DNA from: Opitutaceae bacterium
Lineage (GTDB): Bacteria; Verrucomicrobiota; Verrucomicrobiia; Opitutales; Opitutaceae
Assembly (NCBI GenBank): GCA_028284235.1
Contig: JANQSC010000022.1
Span: 46,772-110,771 of the forward strand
Direction: 5' to 3'
DNA: 64,000 nucleotides
Under the pieces are notes generated by a model. It ran no database searches, was not told the DNA's origin, and saw only the letters and a program-made list of their open reading frames with translations. Positions within the stretch are counted from its first letter, which is position 1; each line of letters starts with the position of its first letter. Positions 27,220 to 37,371 of the stretch are shown here, one piece after another. Position numbers and translations under genes: made by a program.

Positions 27220-27795
27220 TCAGTCTTTCGTTTCCTCTTCGGACTCGCTCGCCGCGTCGGAAGATTCGGTCTCGGCCGCTTCCTCCAACTCCTCCGCATT
27301 CTCAGAATCCGAAGCGATTTCCTTCAGAGGAGTCTCCTCCGGTGATTCGTCCACCACGGCATCCGATTCCGCGCCTTCAATAGCGTCCGCCTCCGAACCG
27401 AGAGCAAGGCCACCCCCGCCTTCCAAGTTCGCTCCCTCCTCGTTCACCTTTTGCAACAGCGAGTCCTTCAGGAAAGCGAGAATCTTCTCGGAAAGGGCAG
27501 GCAGTTTCGCGGCTTCCGGATTCGCCAGCACGTCCTCAAACGACCTCTCCTGCTCCGGCAAGTTCGCGGAATAAAGGACGCACTCCCCCTGATCCGTCCG
27601 AAACACGAACTTGATCCCAATCGTGCACCAGACCGACGCGCCCATCTGGGGAGGATACAGATACAGTTCAACCTGCCTGCCGCCCAAATCGATGAAACGG
27701 GTGAAACGCATGGAATCGGGCTTGCCGCTCTCTTCGAGAAACTGGGCGATGTCCCTCTCGACCTTTTCCGCTATTTCAATGGCTACTAGTTTCAT
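27220..27795 (-). CDS. Hypothetical protein with acidic tail
   Basis: A 191-aa protein. The first 120 residues are a mixed alpha/beta body (ERDIAQFLEESGKP, RQVELYLYPPQMGASVWCTI). The last 70 are extremely acidic and low-complexity (Glu, Asp, Ser, Ala). No signal peptide is seen. I do not recognise a family. The tail suggests interaction with a basic partner or a solubility role, which is inference. It is convergent with the HDOD gene. Confidence 0.6.
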   Translation of the reverse strand: MKLVAIEIAEKVERDIAQFLEESGKPDSMRFTRFIDLGGRQVELYLYPPQMGASVWCTIGIKFVFRTDQGECVLYSANLPEQERSFEDVLANPEAAKLPALSEKILAFLKDSLLQKVNEEGANLEGGGGLALGSEADAIEGAESDAVVDESPEETPLKEIASDSENAEELEEAAETESSDAASESEEETKD

Positions 27796-27856
27796 GCGTC
27801 GAATGCGATTCGCGTTCCCATCTGTCTAGAGATTAGAGCCGGGTATGCAAAGCAAT

Positions 27857-28243
27857 TCACGACTCGCCGGCCTCCCGGGCGCGGTCTTGCGACTCCGTAA
27901 ACGAACGCGTTATCTCCGCAGTCAAATCCATCAAGTCCAAGCCTTCGATTTGCGACACCGGCTTGGGAGCTCCATGGACGCCATAAGCGACATTCAAAAA
28001 GCCAATCAGCACGAGCCCCATCGACAGCGCCATGTTGCCGGACTCGAACTGCACCCACATTCCAAATACAAACAAAGCCAGCCCGAGCATAACATAAACC
28101 GCCTGCAAGACGGGTGAAAAAGTCCTCACCTTCATGCCTCGAATATCGTCAGCCGATATCGGCGTACCCTTTCGTTCGATACGCTCGATACACAACTGCG
28201 CGCCCGCCTTGATCACTCGTTTTTCGATGTACGACTTGGCCAT
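27857..28243 (-). CDS. Small membrane protein, two helices
   Basis: A 128-aa protein with a soluble N-terminus of about 42 residues and two adjacent transmembrane helices (about 46-66 and 71-90). A charged C-terminal tail follows. I do not recognise a family. It lies 61 nt upstream of the acidic-tail gene on the same strand, so the two may be cotranscribed. Confidence 0.6.
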   Translation of the reverse strand: MAKSYIEKRVIKAGAQLCIERIERKGTPISADDIRGMKVRTFSPVLQAVYVMLGLALFVFGMWVQFESGNMALSMGLVLIGFLNVAYGVHGAPKPVSQIEGLDLMDLTAEITRSFTESQDRAREAGES

Positions 28244-28363
28244 CGTCCGACCTCAATACAGTCTCGCGCCCAAGTCAATGGTAGGGACCGACTGCCAGGC
28301 GGTCCGCACATAGCCAATGTGTCGCCAACCGACGCGGCTCGCTCTGATTCTACAGGACTAAAA

Positions 28364-29659
28364 CTAAATCAAAGTGGACGCGACAATCGCCGTCATGTAG
28401 CACGCGACCATGCCGCCGAGCAGCGCCTTCACCCCGTACCGCAGCAAATTCGGCCGCTGCGACGGCTCCAAGGCGCTGATCCCGCCGACTTGAATCCCAA
28501 TCGAGGTCAGATTCGCGAACCCGCACAATGCGTAGGTCGCAACGACGATCGAGTCAGGATTGGTGAACGCCCCCGCCTCCCGAAACTCCGCCAGACTCAA
28601 GTAGGCGATGAACTCGTTGAACACCAAACGCTCCCCCAACAATTGCCCGACGATAAGGCAATCGGCCCAGTCGATCCCAATCACCCAGGCAAACGGGGCG
28701 CTGGCGACGCCGACCAGAAACGAGAAGTCGAACGCTTCGAAGCGCCCATCGGTCGCAGTCGCAACGAGTCCGTTCAATCCCGTCCACTCGCCGAGCCCTT
28801 CAGACACGACCCAATTGGCCAAAGCCACCAACGCCGTAAACGCCAGCAGCATCCCTCCCACATTCAAGGCCAGCTTGATCCCGTCACTCGTCCCTTTGGT
28901 AGCCGCGTCCAGCAGCCCAGCGCTCTGCCCCTCTTTCGGAAACGCCAGCTCGCCCTTCACCTCTTTCACCTGCGGCGCGAGGATCTTCGCCGTCACCATC
29001 GCCGCCGGAGCGCTCAGAATCGAAGCTGTCAACAAATGCTGGCCGAAAACGATCGCCTCCTCCTCCAAGCCCGACCCGAGCACCACCATGTATACCGCCA
29101 GCACGCCGCCGGCGATCGTCGCCATGCCGCCCGTCATCAACGACAGAATCTCCGAACCGCTCATGCGTTTCAAATAAGGCTGAATCGCCAGCGGAGCCTC
29201 AGTTTGCCCCACGAATACATTCGCCGCGGCCGCAAGACTTTCCGCCCCCGTTATTCGCAAACTTCGATTCAACAACCAGGCGAAAGCGAAAACGATGCAC
29301 GGCAAAACCCGCAAATAGTACAAGACCGACGACAAAGCGGAGAAAAAAACGATCGTGGGCAAAACAGTGAACGCGAACCCGAACGCGCCCTCGGAATCGC
29401 TGGCCAAACGGCCGAATACGAATGCCGCCGAATCATTGCTGAACCCAATCAGCTGACTGAACAGCCACGAAACGAAACGGACCGCGTCGTGCGCGAAATC
29501 CACTTTGAGAATCAAAACCGCGAGGACGACCTGCAGCCCAATGCCGTACCCCACCAAAGACCAGCGAACCTGTTTGCGATTCTCGCTCAACGCGTAGCAA
29601 AACAGCGTCATCAAGCTCAGCCCGAAAACGGCGCGGAGAATCGAAACCAGTTCATCCAT
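28364..29659 (-). CDS. Concentrative nucleoside transporter (CNT/NupC family)
   Basis: A 431-aa inner-membrane transporter with about ten hydrophobic segments. The nucleoside-binding motif FVGQTEAPL in the middle, TVLPTIVFFSALSSVLYYL before it and the C-terminal YALCGFANLTSIGIQVGG are all family signatures. It imports nucleosides with H+ or Na+. Length is close to the bacterial norm. It stands alone with a 395-bp upstream gap, so substrate and regulation cannot be inferred from neighbours. Confidence 0.92.
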   Translation of the reverse strand: MDELVSILRAVFGLSLMTLFCYALSENRKQVRWSLVGYGIGLQVVLAVLILKVDFAHDAVRFVSWLFSQLIGFSNDSAAFVFGRLASDSEGAFGFAFTVLPTIVFFSALSSVLYYLRVLPCIVFAFAWLLNRSLRITGAESLAAAANVFVGQTEAPLAIQPYLKRMSGSEILSLMTGGMATIAGGVLAVYMVVLGSGLEEEAIVFGQHLLTASILSAPAAMVTAKILAPQVKEVKGELAFPKEGQSAGLLDAATKGTSDGIKLALNVGGMLLAFTALVALANWVVSEGLGEWTGLNGLVATATDGRFEAFDFSFLVGVASAPFAWVIGIDWADCLIVGQLLGERLVFNEFIAYLSLAEFREAGAFTNPDSIVVATYALCGFANLTSIGIQVGGISALEPSQRPNLLRYGVKALLGGMVACYMTAIVASTLI

Positions 29660-30054
29660 GCCCCCATCTCAATGAAGGCAAAATCGAAATTGTCTATGAA
29701 AAACTCCAGGGCGTTCGGCTATCACGTCAGTGCTCTTCGTATCCAAATAGTGGTTATGTTCTCAATTCTTTCGCCGCTACAAAACGCAGCGAACCGAAAA
29801 CTGCTTCGCAATCTTCGGCTCGCGCCGGTTCGATTCGCTTCGTCGATGGGTATCGATCGGTATTCCGTTGGTCATAGCGTTGAAGACATTCGAACCGGTT
29901 GTTCCAATATCGTCACAAAAGCGGTGTTTCTTAACCCCGATCGCCGAGACCTCGAACAATCATCTAATCGAAAAAATCGCTTGATTCGAACCCTAGCCTT
30001 GCCGTTCACCATTCCAGGCGCTTTCTAGCAATCGAAACCATTCACGCTTCAAAA
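29660..30054. other. 395-bp intergenic region, no feature recognised
   Basis: This region lies between divergent nupC-like and malQ genes. It is more AT-rich than the genes and carries one GTATCCA word (about 29,740). Short frames on both strands lack coding character. I could not identify a convincing promoter, riboswitch or RNA gene. Confidence 0.5.
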
Positions 30055-31605
30055 ATGAAGAAACCGCTTTTCAACTGGCTCGACCACCGGGCCGCCGGCG
30101 TCCTCCTCCACCCGACTTCCCTTCCCGGCGACTACGGCATCGGCACGCTCAACGACCACTGCCAGCAGTTCATCGACTTCCTCGCCGCGGCTGGATTCTC
30201 CTACTGGCAGATCTGCCCGCTTGGCCCCACCGGATTCGGCGACTCGCCCTACCAGTCCTTCTCTTCGTTCGCGGGCAACCCCTACCTCATATCCCTGCGC
30301 GCCCTCCACGCCCAGGATCTTCTCGACGCGGATGTTCTGGACGACCTTTCCTCGCTGCCCGAGTCGTTCGTCGACTACGGGGCGCTCTACAACGCTAAAT
30401 GGCCAGTGCTCGACGCCGTCTACGAACGTTTCGTCAACACCGACGAGAAAATCCGGCCCTACGGCAGCTTCGACGCCTTCAAAAAGAAACACCACGCCTG
30501 GCTCGAACCCTTCGCCTATTTCCAAAGTCTCAAAAACCACTTTCAAGGCGCCCCTTGGTACCTCTGGCCCGACCGCTATCTCGACTTCGAAAACGCCGCC
30601 AAAGAGCCGCTCCGCAAAACGCTCGCCCGCGAAATCGACGCCCAGAAGTTCTACCAATACCTGTTTTTCGGCCAGTGGGACGAGATTCGTAAATACGCGA
30701 ACGAGCGAGGCGTGCAAATTATCGGCGACATACCCATATTCGTCGCCCTCGACTCCGCCGACGTCTGGCAAAACCCGGAGCTCTTCCAATTCAACGCCAG
30801 CAAAACCGAGCCGATCGCCGTGGCCGGTTGCCCGCCGGACTACTTTTCGGAGGACGGACAACTCTGGGGAAATCCGCTCTACGACTGGGCGGCAATGAAA
30901 AAGGACGGGTATTCGTGGTGGATTGATCGGCTCAACGCGAGTTTCGACATGTACGACGTCGTCCGCATCGACCACTTCAGAGGTTTCGAATCGTACTGGA
31001 AAATTCCATACGGTTCCGAGACCGCTCGAATCGGCGAATGGGCCAAAGGGCCCGGGCTCGACTTTTTTAAAATAGTCAAAGAGAAAATCCCGAACTGCAA
31101 GCTGATCGCCGAGGACCTCGGCGAACTCACCGACAAGGTACGAAAGCTCCGCCAAGACACCGGGCTCCCAGGAATGGCCATTCTGCAATTCGCGTTCGGC
31201 GGCGAAGGCGACAATCACTATCTCCCTCACAACGTCCATTCAAACACTTCCCTGTATCCGGGCACTCACGACAACGACACCAGCATCGGATGGTATCAAT
31301 CCGCCGACGAGCAGACCCAAGACCACATCCGGCGCTATCTAGACGTGAGCGGCGAAGCTATCGGCTGGGACATGATTCGCGCCGCCTATAAATCCGTGGC
31401 AAACTTGGCGATCGTCCCCCTGCAAGACATCCTCAGCCTCGGGAGTGACGCTCGCTTCAACACACCAGGCCGAGCGGAAAACAACTGGCAATGGCGCTAC
31501 CGCCCGGAACAGCTCGAGTCGCTCAAAGGCAATACCACCGAGTACCTGAATATGCTCGCCAGCCTCACCTACCGAGAAGGGAAAAACGCGTCTCCATCCT
31601 CATAA
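30055..31605 (+). CDS. malQ: 4-alpha-glucanotransferase (amylomaltase)
   Basis: A 516-aa GH77 enzyme. It has HRAAGVLLHPTSLPG at the N-terminus, the nucleophile D306 in VRIDHFRGFESYW, the acid/base E353 in AEDLGEL and the third carboxylate D406 in THDND. It transfers maltodextrin segments and feeds glycogen and maltose metabolism in the cytoplasm. Length matches bacterial MalQ. A REP element six nt past its stop forms a hairpin with a T run and probably terminates it. Confidence 0.96.
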   Translation: MKKPLFNWLDHRAAGVLLHPTSLPGDYGIGTLNDHCQQFIDFLAAAGFSYWQICPLGPTGFGDSPYQSFSSFAGNPYLISLRALHAQDLLDADVLDDLSSLPESFVDYGALYNAKWPVLDAVYERFVNTDEKIRPYGSFDAFKKKHHAWLEPFAYFQSLKNHFQGAPWYLWPDRYLDFENAAKEPLRKTLAREIDAQKFYQYLFFGQWDEIRKYANERGVQIIGDIPIFVALDSADVWQNPELFQFNASKTEPIAVAGCPPDYFSEDGQLWGNPLYDWAAMKKDGYSWWIDRLNASFDMYDVVRIDHFRGFESYWKIPYGSETARIGEWAKGPGLDFFKIVKEKIPNCKLIAEDLGELTDKVRKLRQDTGLPGMAILQFAFGGEGDNHYLPHNVHSNTSLYPGTHDNDTSIGWYQSADEQTQDHIRRYLDVSGEAIGWDMIRAAYKSVANLAIVPLQDILSLGSDARFNTPGRAENNWQWRYRPEQLESLKGNTTEYLNMLASLTYREGKNASPSS

Positions 31606-31610
31606 GTTCA

Positions 31611-31640
31611 AGGTGGAACGCGACGTCCCGTCGCGTTTTT
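31611..31640 (+). repeat. Solo REP unit, terminator-like
   Basis: AGGTGGAACGCGACGTCCCG followed by TCGCGTTTTT. It is one half of the palindromic family found also at 39511, 40158, 42201 and 43550. AACGCGA pairs with TCGCGTT and is followed by a T run, so it can end malQ transcripts. Confidence 0.8.
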
Positions 31641-31680
31641 CAGGTCAGAATCGAAAACCCAAGAGCCCGACCCTCGCGCC

Positions 31681-32619
31681 TCACACCAGCGGCGTGTCCG
31701 GAATCCCGTCCTCGTCGTAGGAGACGAACTGCTCCAGCGCTTCGACCGCCTTGGCCGGTTCGTCTTCAAGCAAATAGTGCCCGGCGTCCTTGTAGTGGAT
31801 CACCGTGGCGTTCGGGATGAAACGCTTCCAGCGGTTCATGAAGTGGTCGCTGAAGCAAAAGTCTTTGCCGCCCCAGATAATCGCCACCGGCACTTCGCGC
31901 AGCTTGAGCAACCCATTTTCGATCTCGAGCAGTCGATTGAAGCTCCGATGCGTGATATGCATCGGAATGTCCTTAACAAACTGATACACTGCCCTTCGAT
32001 CGCCCCAGGATCGGTACGGGTACAGAAATCCGCGCTTCACCGCTCCCGACAGCGGTTTCCTAGCCACCGCCATCGTCACCGCCGGCCCGGCGAACCCATT
32101 GAATCCTTGCACGATCACTTTCCCCAACAAAGGCGCGCGGCAAAGCGAAATTCGCTTCGGAATGCGCGAGTCGACAAACACCGCTGTATTCAAAATCGCC
32201 AGACGCCGCAATTTAGGCAGACGCTCCAACGCCATCCCGATCCCGATCGCCCCGCCCCAGTCGTGCACCACCAAGTCGAACCGATCGATTTCGAGACTGT
32301 CCACGAGTTCGCCCAAATCTCGAATACGCTGATCGAGCGTATACGCGTAGCCGCGTCGCGGTTTCTCCGAGAGCCCGCAGCCGATATGGTCGGGAACGAT
32401 GCATCGAAAGCCGCCTTTCAGCGTTTCGACGACATTGCGATAAAAGAACGACCAGGTAGGATTCCCATGGACCATGATCACCGGATGCCCCTCGCCCTCG
32501 TCCAGATAGCTCATTTCGAATCCGCAGGCCAAGCGGCGGCGACGTGGACGATAGGGATAGAGCGCCGCGATATCCGCCGGCAACGCGATTGAGTCGTCGT
32601 CCTCCGTTTTGTCTACCAT
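31681..32619 (-). CDS. oleB: OleB-like alpha/beta hydrolase
   Basis: A 312-aa haloalkane-dehalogenase-fold hydrolase. The oxyanion motif is VHGNPTWSFFYR, the nucleophile is D120 in VVHDWGG and the catalytic base is H281 in DAGHYLLEDEP. In the ole pathway OleB removes CO2 from a beta-lactone to give a cis-olefin. The gene starts at ATG 32619 and overlaps the 3' end of oleA by 7 nt, which supports OleB in place of a true dehalogenase. OleC and OleD genes are not next to it, so the assignment as a functional olefin enzyme remains an inference. Confidence 0.8.
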   Translation of the reverse strand: MVDKTEDDDSIALPADIAALYPYRPRRRRLACGFEMSYLDEGEGHPVIMVHGNPTWSFFYRNVVETLKGGFRCIVPDHIGCGLSEKPRRGYAYTLDQRIRDLGELVDSLEIDRFDLVVHDWGGAIGIGMALERLPKLRRLAILNTAVFVDSRIPKRISLCRAPLLGKVIVQGFNGFAGPAVTMAVARKPLSGAVKRGFLYPYRSWGDRRAVYQFVKDIPMHITHRSFNRLLEIENGLLKLREVPVAIIWGGKDFCFSDHFMNRWKRFIPNATVIHYKDAGHYLLEDEPAKAVEALEQFVSYDEDGIPDTPLV

Positions 32620-33647
32620 TGCGCTCCCAGCATCAGACAATTGAGACCGCTGCCGATTCCCAACATCGCGACTCGGTCTCCGGTTTTCACGAATCCGTCC
32701 TCGACCGCTTTCGCCAAGGTAATTGGCAAGGCCGCCGAACCCGTATTCCCAAACGTCTGGAACGACGAGTAGTCCTTGTCGTTGTCCAGCCCCAGCGTTT
32801 CGAAAAGGAGCTTCTGGTGGGCGCTCCCAACCTGGTGGCAAACCACCCGATCCGCTGTGTCGTTGTCCCAGCCGAGTTCATCCTTGAACGCGCTCCAAGT
32901 GCGTTCGGCCAGTCCGACACCCGCGTGGAGCATTTCTTCCGAGTCCGTCTGCATCTCGTAGCCGAGGCCTTCCGCGTTGGAGTCGCCCTGACACAAGTCG
33001 TTGCTGGACGTATCCGCTAGACACGCGCCGCCGAGGAGCCGGTGGCCGGTCGGCGAGAGCGACTCGTGACAAACGACCGCCGCAACCGCCCCCGCCCCGA
33101 TAGTGAGATTGGCAAAGTAAGGTTTGATCGTTTTGCGGGTGAGATCGCGCTCCAGAAGCAACTGGATGGTCCGTTCCAAAAGCGGCTTTCCGTTTTCGCC
33201 GGATACAACGATGCCGCTCTTCACCTGGCCGGAGTCGATCATGGCGGACAGAAGCGTCAATGAATTCAAAAAACCAAGGCAGGCGTTGGAAACATCCATC
33301 ACTTGCACATTCGGACTCAAGCCCATCAACCGATGCGCGAACGAAGCCGTCGCCGGCTCCAGCATGTCGCGACTCACCGAACTGTGGATACAAACTTCAA
33401 TTTGATCCGGAGCGATGCCGCTTTTCTCCAGCGCTTTCCGCCCCGCCTCCGCGCTCGCATCCGATGGCCGAATCGCGTGATTCCAGAAACGGCGCTCGCG
33501 GATTCCCGTCATCAGTTCCAATCGGCCTTCCGGCAAGCGAAGCCGCTCGTACAACGGTCCGAGTCGCTCCTCAATGTAGGCGCTGGTCCAAACCTCGGGC
33601 GGCGCCACGTAGGCCAGCGAATCGATAACTGTCGAATGGATGAGCAC
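32613..33647 (-). CDS. oleA: OleA-like thiolase (head-to-head acyl condensation)
   Basis: A 344-aa FabH-fold thiolase. The active-site C123 (VSNACLGF), H271 (VVCHQVG) and N301 (GNTGSAALP) are present. E97 in SVSRDMLEP matches the glutamate of OleA that deprotonates the second acyl chain. The C-terminus LLGIGSGLNC-type (MLGIGSGLNCLM) matches Xanthomonas OleA. It would condense two fatty acyl-CoAs to a 2-alkyl-3-keto acid. An ordinary FabH would lack the glutamate. The gene follows fabI after a 152-nt gap filled by an inverted repeat. Confidence 0.85.
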   Translation of the reverse strand: MLIHSTVIDSLAYVAPPEVWTSAYIEERLGPLYERLRLPEGRLELMTGIRERRFWNHAIRPSDASAEAGRKALEKSGIAPDQIEVCIHSSVSRDMLEPATASFAHRLMGLSPNVQVMDVSNACLGFLNSLTLLSAMIDSGQVKSGIVVSGENGKPLLERTIQLLLERDLTRKTIKPYFANLTIGAGAVAAVVCHESLSPTGHRLLGGACLADTSSNDLCQGDSNAEGLGYEMQTDSEEMLHAGVGLAERTWSAFKDELGWDNDTADRVVCHQVGSAHQKLLFETLGLDNDKDYSSFQTFGNTGSAALPITLAKAVEDGFVKTGDRVAMLGIGSGLNCLMLGAQW

Positions 33648-33659
33648 GGGGGTTAAATT

Positions 33660-33764
33660 AAGAAGTAAGAATGAAGAATGAAGAAGGGGCGATTGCTATT
33701 GCGGATACTCGATTGGACAGATCATTCAAGCTATTCACTTCTTCATTCTTCATTCTTACTTCTT
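33660..33764. repeat. 27-bp perfect inverted repeat with 51-nt loop
   Basis: The arm 33660-33686 (AAGAAGTAAGAATGAAG and 10 more) is the exact reverse complement of 33738-33764. The arms are purine/pyrimidine-asymmetric heptamer-like repeats of GAATGAA type. It lies inside the lipid cluster between the fabI-like gene and oleA. Confidence 0.9.
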
Positions 33765-33803
33765 CATTCATTCCCACTTCTTCATTCATTCCCACTTCTT
33801 CAC
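33758..33803. repeat. 18-bp tandem direct repeat, 2.5 copies
   Basis: The unit ACTTCTTCATTCATTCCC occurs at 33758-33775 and 33776-33793, and a partial third copy follows. It merges into the inverted-repeat arm and runs into the 3' end of the fabI-like gene, where it encodes the last residues KVRSKNEE. Confidence 0.85.
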
Positions 33804-34630
33804 TCTTCATTCTTACTTCTTACTTTATCCTCCGGTCTCATCGCCAGTCGGACGACTTCTTCGTCGAAAAAGTTGATCCCCATCCCTGCATCCAGAACGA
33901 GGCTGGCGCCGTTCATTCCGCTCGAACGCTCGCTAATCAAAAACGCCACGGCGTTGGCGACTTCCTGCGTCTTCAAGGCCTCCTTGCGGAAGGTCAGTTT
34001 CTCGCTGAACAAATAGCTTTCCAAGTAGCCCGGAATGCCGGCTGAAGCGCTCGTCTTCAAGGTGCCGGGATTGACGGTGTTAAACCTCACGCGGCTGTCT
34101 TTGCTGAACGACTTCGCTAGGAAACGGACGGTCGAGTCCAGCGCTGCCTTAATCGGCGACATGTATCCATAATTCTCTGCCGTTATCGTGAGCGACGAAA
34201 TACTGACGGCGACCACAGAAGCCGTCTCGCTCAAATGCGGCTTGAAGGCATTGGCGATTTCCGCCAGCGAGAAACTCGAAATCGCGGTCGCCTGCAAATA
34301 GTCCTCGCGCTTGGTTTCGTGAAACGGCTTAAAGCCCTCGCTGTAGTTGGCGAACGCGATCGAGTGGACGATTCCGTCGAGGGTCCCGTGGTTTTCCGAA
34401 ACATCGCGAGCCAATCGCTCGATCTCCTCCCGATTTTCCACGTCGCACACGTACACCGGCTTTCCCTTCAACAGTCGAGCGGTCGTCTCTTTCCGTTCCT
34501 CGGAACGAACCGAGTAGATCACCGTCGCTCCGGCTTTTTCCAGCGTTTGAGCGCTCAGCCAAGCCACGCTTTTACGGTTGGCCACGCCCATGACCAGCAC
34601 CGTCTTGTTCTCGAGTCCCAAAAAGCTCAT
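33800..34630 (-). CDS. fabI: Enoyl-ACP reductase (FabI-type)
   Basis: A 276-aa SDR. The N-terminal cofactor motif [14 protein letters not shown] is FabI-specific, and the active site is Y-x6-K in [13 protein letters not shown]. It reduces trans-2-enoyl thioesters with NAD(P)H. The ATG at 34630 begins at the usual N-terminus and lies 7 nt after the FabZ-like gene. It may be the general fatty-acid reductase or a cluster-specific copy; the sequence cannot tell. The C-terminus is encoded by repeat DNA and is probably not conserved. Confidence 0.9.
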   Translation of the reverse strand: MSFLGLENKTVLVMGVANRKSVAWLSAQTLEKAGATVIYSVRSEERKETTARLLKGKPVYVCDVENREEIERLARDVSENHGTLDGIVHSIAFANYSEGFKPFHETKREDYLQATAISSFSLAEIANAFKPHLSETASVVAVSISSLTITAENYGYMSPIKAALDSTVRFLAKSFSKDSRVRFNTVNPGTLKTSASAGIPGYLESYLFSEKLTFRKEALKTQEVANAVAFLISERSSGMNGASLVLDAGMGINFFDEEVVRLAMRPEDKVRSKNEE

Positions 34631-34637
34631 ACCGAAT

Positions 34638-35087
34638 TCAAGACGCTTCCCCTTTCGCCAACGCAACGCTGAAAGTCACGTTCATGACTCGCTTGCCTTT
34701 CCCGTTTTTGACCGCTCCGGTCATGAAAATAAACCGGCCCATTTTCTCTTTGAGGCTGACCGTGATGTAGAGATCGTCGCCCGGTTTGACGATGCTCTTG
34801 AACCGGGCGTCGGTGATCTTGGTGAGCACCGGCACGAGTTCTGGATCTTTCTCCAAATCTTCCGCCAACAGTCGATTAAGAAAAATAGCGCCTGCCTGAA
34901 AAACGGCTTCCGAAATAAGCACGCCCGGCATGATCGGATTGCCCGGGTAGTGGCCTTCGAAAAACGGCTCGCTCTCGCTAACGTGGCGTTTCGCCGTCAA
35001 CGACTCGTCCGTGTGTTCAATCACTTCGTCCACGAAGAGAAACGGGGGTCGGTGCGGGATCGCTTGGAGAATTTCGTCGGTTGCCAT
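34638..35087 (-). CDS. FabZ-like 3-hydroxyacyl-ACP dehydratase
   Basis: A 149-aa hot-dog-fold protein. It starts [18 protein letters not shown] and carries the catalytic H46 in [14 protein letters not shown] and E60 in [10 protein letters not shown]. Both catalytic residues of FabZ are kept. It dehydrates 3-hydroxyacyl thioesters to enoyl thioesters, which the next gene product would reduce. Gaps of 33 and 7 nt to its neighbours indicate an operon. Confidence 0.88.
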   Translation of the reverse strand: MATDEILQAIPHRPPFLFVDEVIEHTDESLTAKRHVSESEPFFEGHYPGNPIMPGVLISEAVFQAGAIFLNRLLAEDLEKDPELVPVLTKITDARFKSIVKPGDDLYITVSLKEKMGRFIFMTGAVKNGKGKRVMNVTFSVALAKGEAS

Positions 35088-35120
35088 AAGGTACTAAGGG
35101 TTATCGATTCCGCATCGGTT

Positions 35121-36614
<1,494 letters not shown>

Positions 36615-36654
36615 AAGGGGCGCAGTGAAGGAAGCTTTCCACCCGTTGACAACC

Positions 36655-36687
36655 CCCAAATTCGGACGCGTAGCGCCCGAATTTGGG
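36655..36687. promoter_or_regulatory. 11-bp perfect inverted repeat upstream of lipid cluster
   Basis: CCCAAATTCGG (36655-36665) and CCGAATTTGGG (36677-36687) are separated by 11 nt, ending 41 nt upstream of the first cluster gene. The size fits a dimeric regulator site. It has no T run, so a terminator is unlikely. Confidence 0.5.
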
Positions 36688-36697
36688 ACGGAGAGAC

Positions 36698-36776
36698 TGA
36701 GGGAGCGGGGACAGAGGGACAGGATTCGATTTCTTGAGTCATTCGTTCCCCTGATCCCTCCTTCCCCGCTCCCTCA
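36698..36776. repeat. 14-bp inverted repeat with 51-nt loop
   Basis: TGAGGGAGCGGGGA at 36698-36711 is the exact reverse complement of 36763-36776. It lies in the divergent region between the CrtI-like gene and ppiB. Further G/A-rich and C/T-rich repeats (CCCTCAATCCCTCAATCCCC) continue to about 36789. Confidence 0.7.
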
Positions 36777-36843
36777 ATCCCTCAATCCCCACGGTTCCAA
36801 ATTTCCTTGCCAGTCCGTTGCCTTGGATCCAGAACCAGCGCCT

Positions 36844-37320
36844 ATGAGCAAAACCCGCGTCAAATTCGAAACGAACCAGGGCACCATCGTCTTCAAGCTG
36901 TACCCGGACTACGCGCCGAAAGCCTGCGAGAATTTCACCACCCACGTCGAGAACGGCTACTACGACGGAATCATCTTCCACCGGGTCATCCCTGAATTCA
37001 TGGTCCAGTGCGGCGACCCCACGGGAACGGGCCGCGGGGGCGAGTCCATCTGGGGCAAGCCCTTTGAGGACGAATGCACCACGGATTTGCGATTCGACAA
37101 AACCGGCATCCTCGCCATGGCCAACGCCGGCCCCGGAACGAACGGCAGCCAATTCTTCGTCACCACTGCTAAAACCCCTTGGCTCAACATGCGCCACACC
37201 ATTTTCGGCGAAGTGGAAGAAGGCTACGACATCGTCCAAGCGATCGAAGGCGTCGCCACCGACGGCGGAGACAAGCCCCTCGAAGAGCAGAAGATCGTCA
37301 AAGCGACGATCGTCGAATAA
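36844..37320 (+). CDS. ppiB: Peptidyl-prolyl cis-trans isomerase, cyclophilin type
   Basis: A 158-aa single-domain cyclophilin. FHRVIPEFMVQCGDPTGTG contains the active-site arginine, and LAMANAGPGTNGSQFFVT and NMRHTIFGEV complete the pocket. No signal peptide precedes ATG 36844, so it is cytoplasmic and close to PpiB. The frame is open further upstream, but that stretch is repeat DNA. It assists folding of proline-containing proteins. Confidence 0.94.
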   Translation: MSKTRVKFETNQGTIVFKLYPDYAPKACENFTTHVENGYYDGIIFHRVIPEFMVQCGDPTGTGRGGESIWGKPFEDECTTDLRFDKTGILAMANAGPGTNGSQFFVTTAKTPWLNMRHTIFGEVEEGYDIVQAIEGVATDGGDKPLEEQKIVKATIVE

Positions 37321-37371
37321 GGCGGTTTCAACGAACTCAGCGGGGGCGCGTATATCGATCTGGTCGGCTCC

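Noticed and set aside
29777..29959. A 60-codon minus-strand frame in the nupC-malQ gap
   Set aside because: No ribosome site, no conserved pattern and atypical composition.
28319..30028. A 569-codon plus-strand frame covering the nucleoside transporter
   Set aside because: The composition (Arg, Gln, Pro, His) is that of an antisense frame, while the minus strand encodes a clear CNT transporter.
30049..31239. A 396-codon minus-strand frame inside malQ
   Set aside because: It is antisense to a MalQ with intact catalytic residues and has no domain of its own.
31681..32619. Haloalkane dehalogenase as the product name
   Set aside because: The fold and nucleophile motif fit, but overlap with oleA makes OleB the better reading.
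33671..34045. Ser/Phe/Thr-rich plus-strand frames over the fabI-oleA gap
   Set aside because: They are products of the heptamer-like repeats and of fabI antisense sequence.
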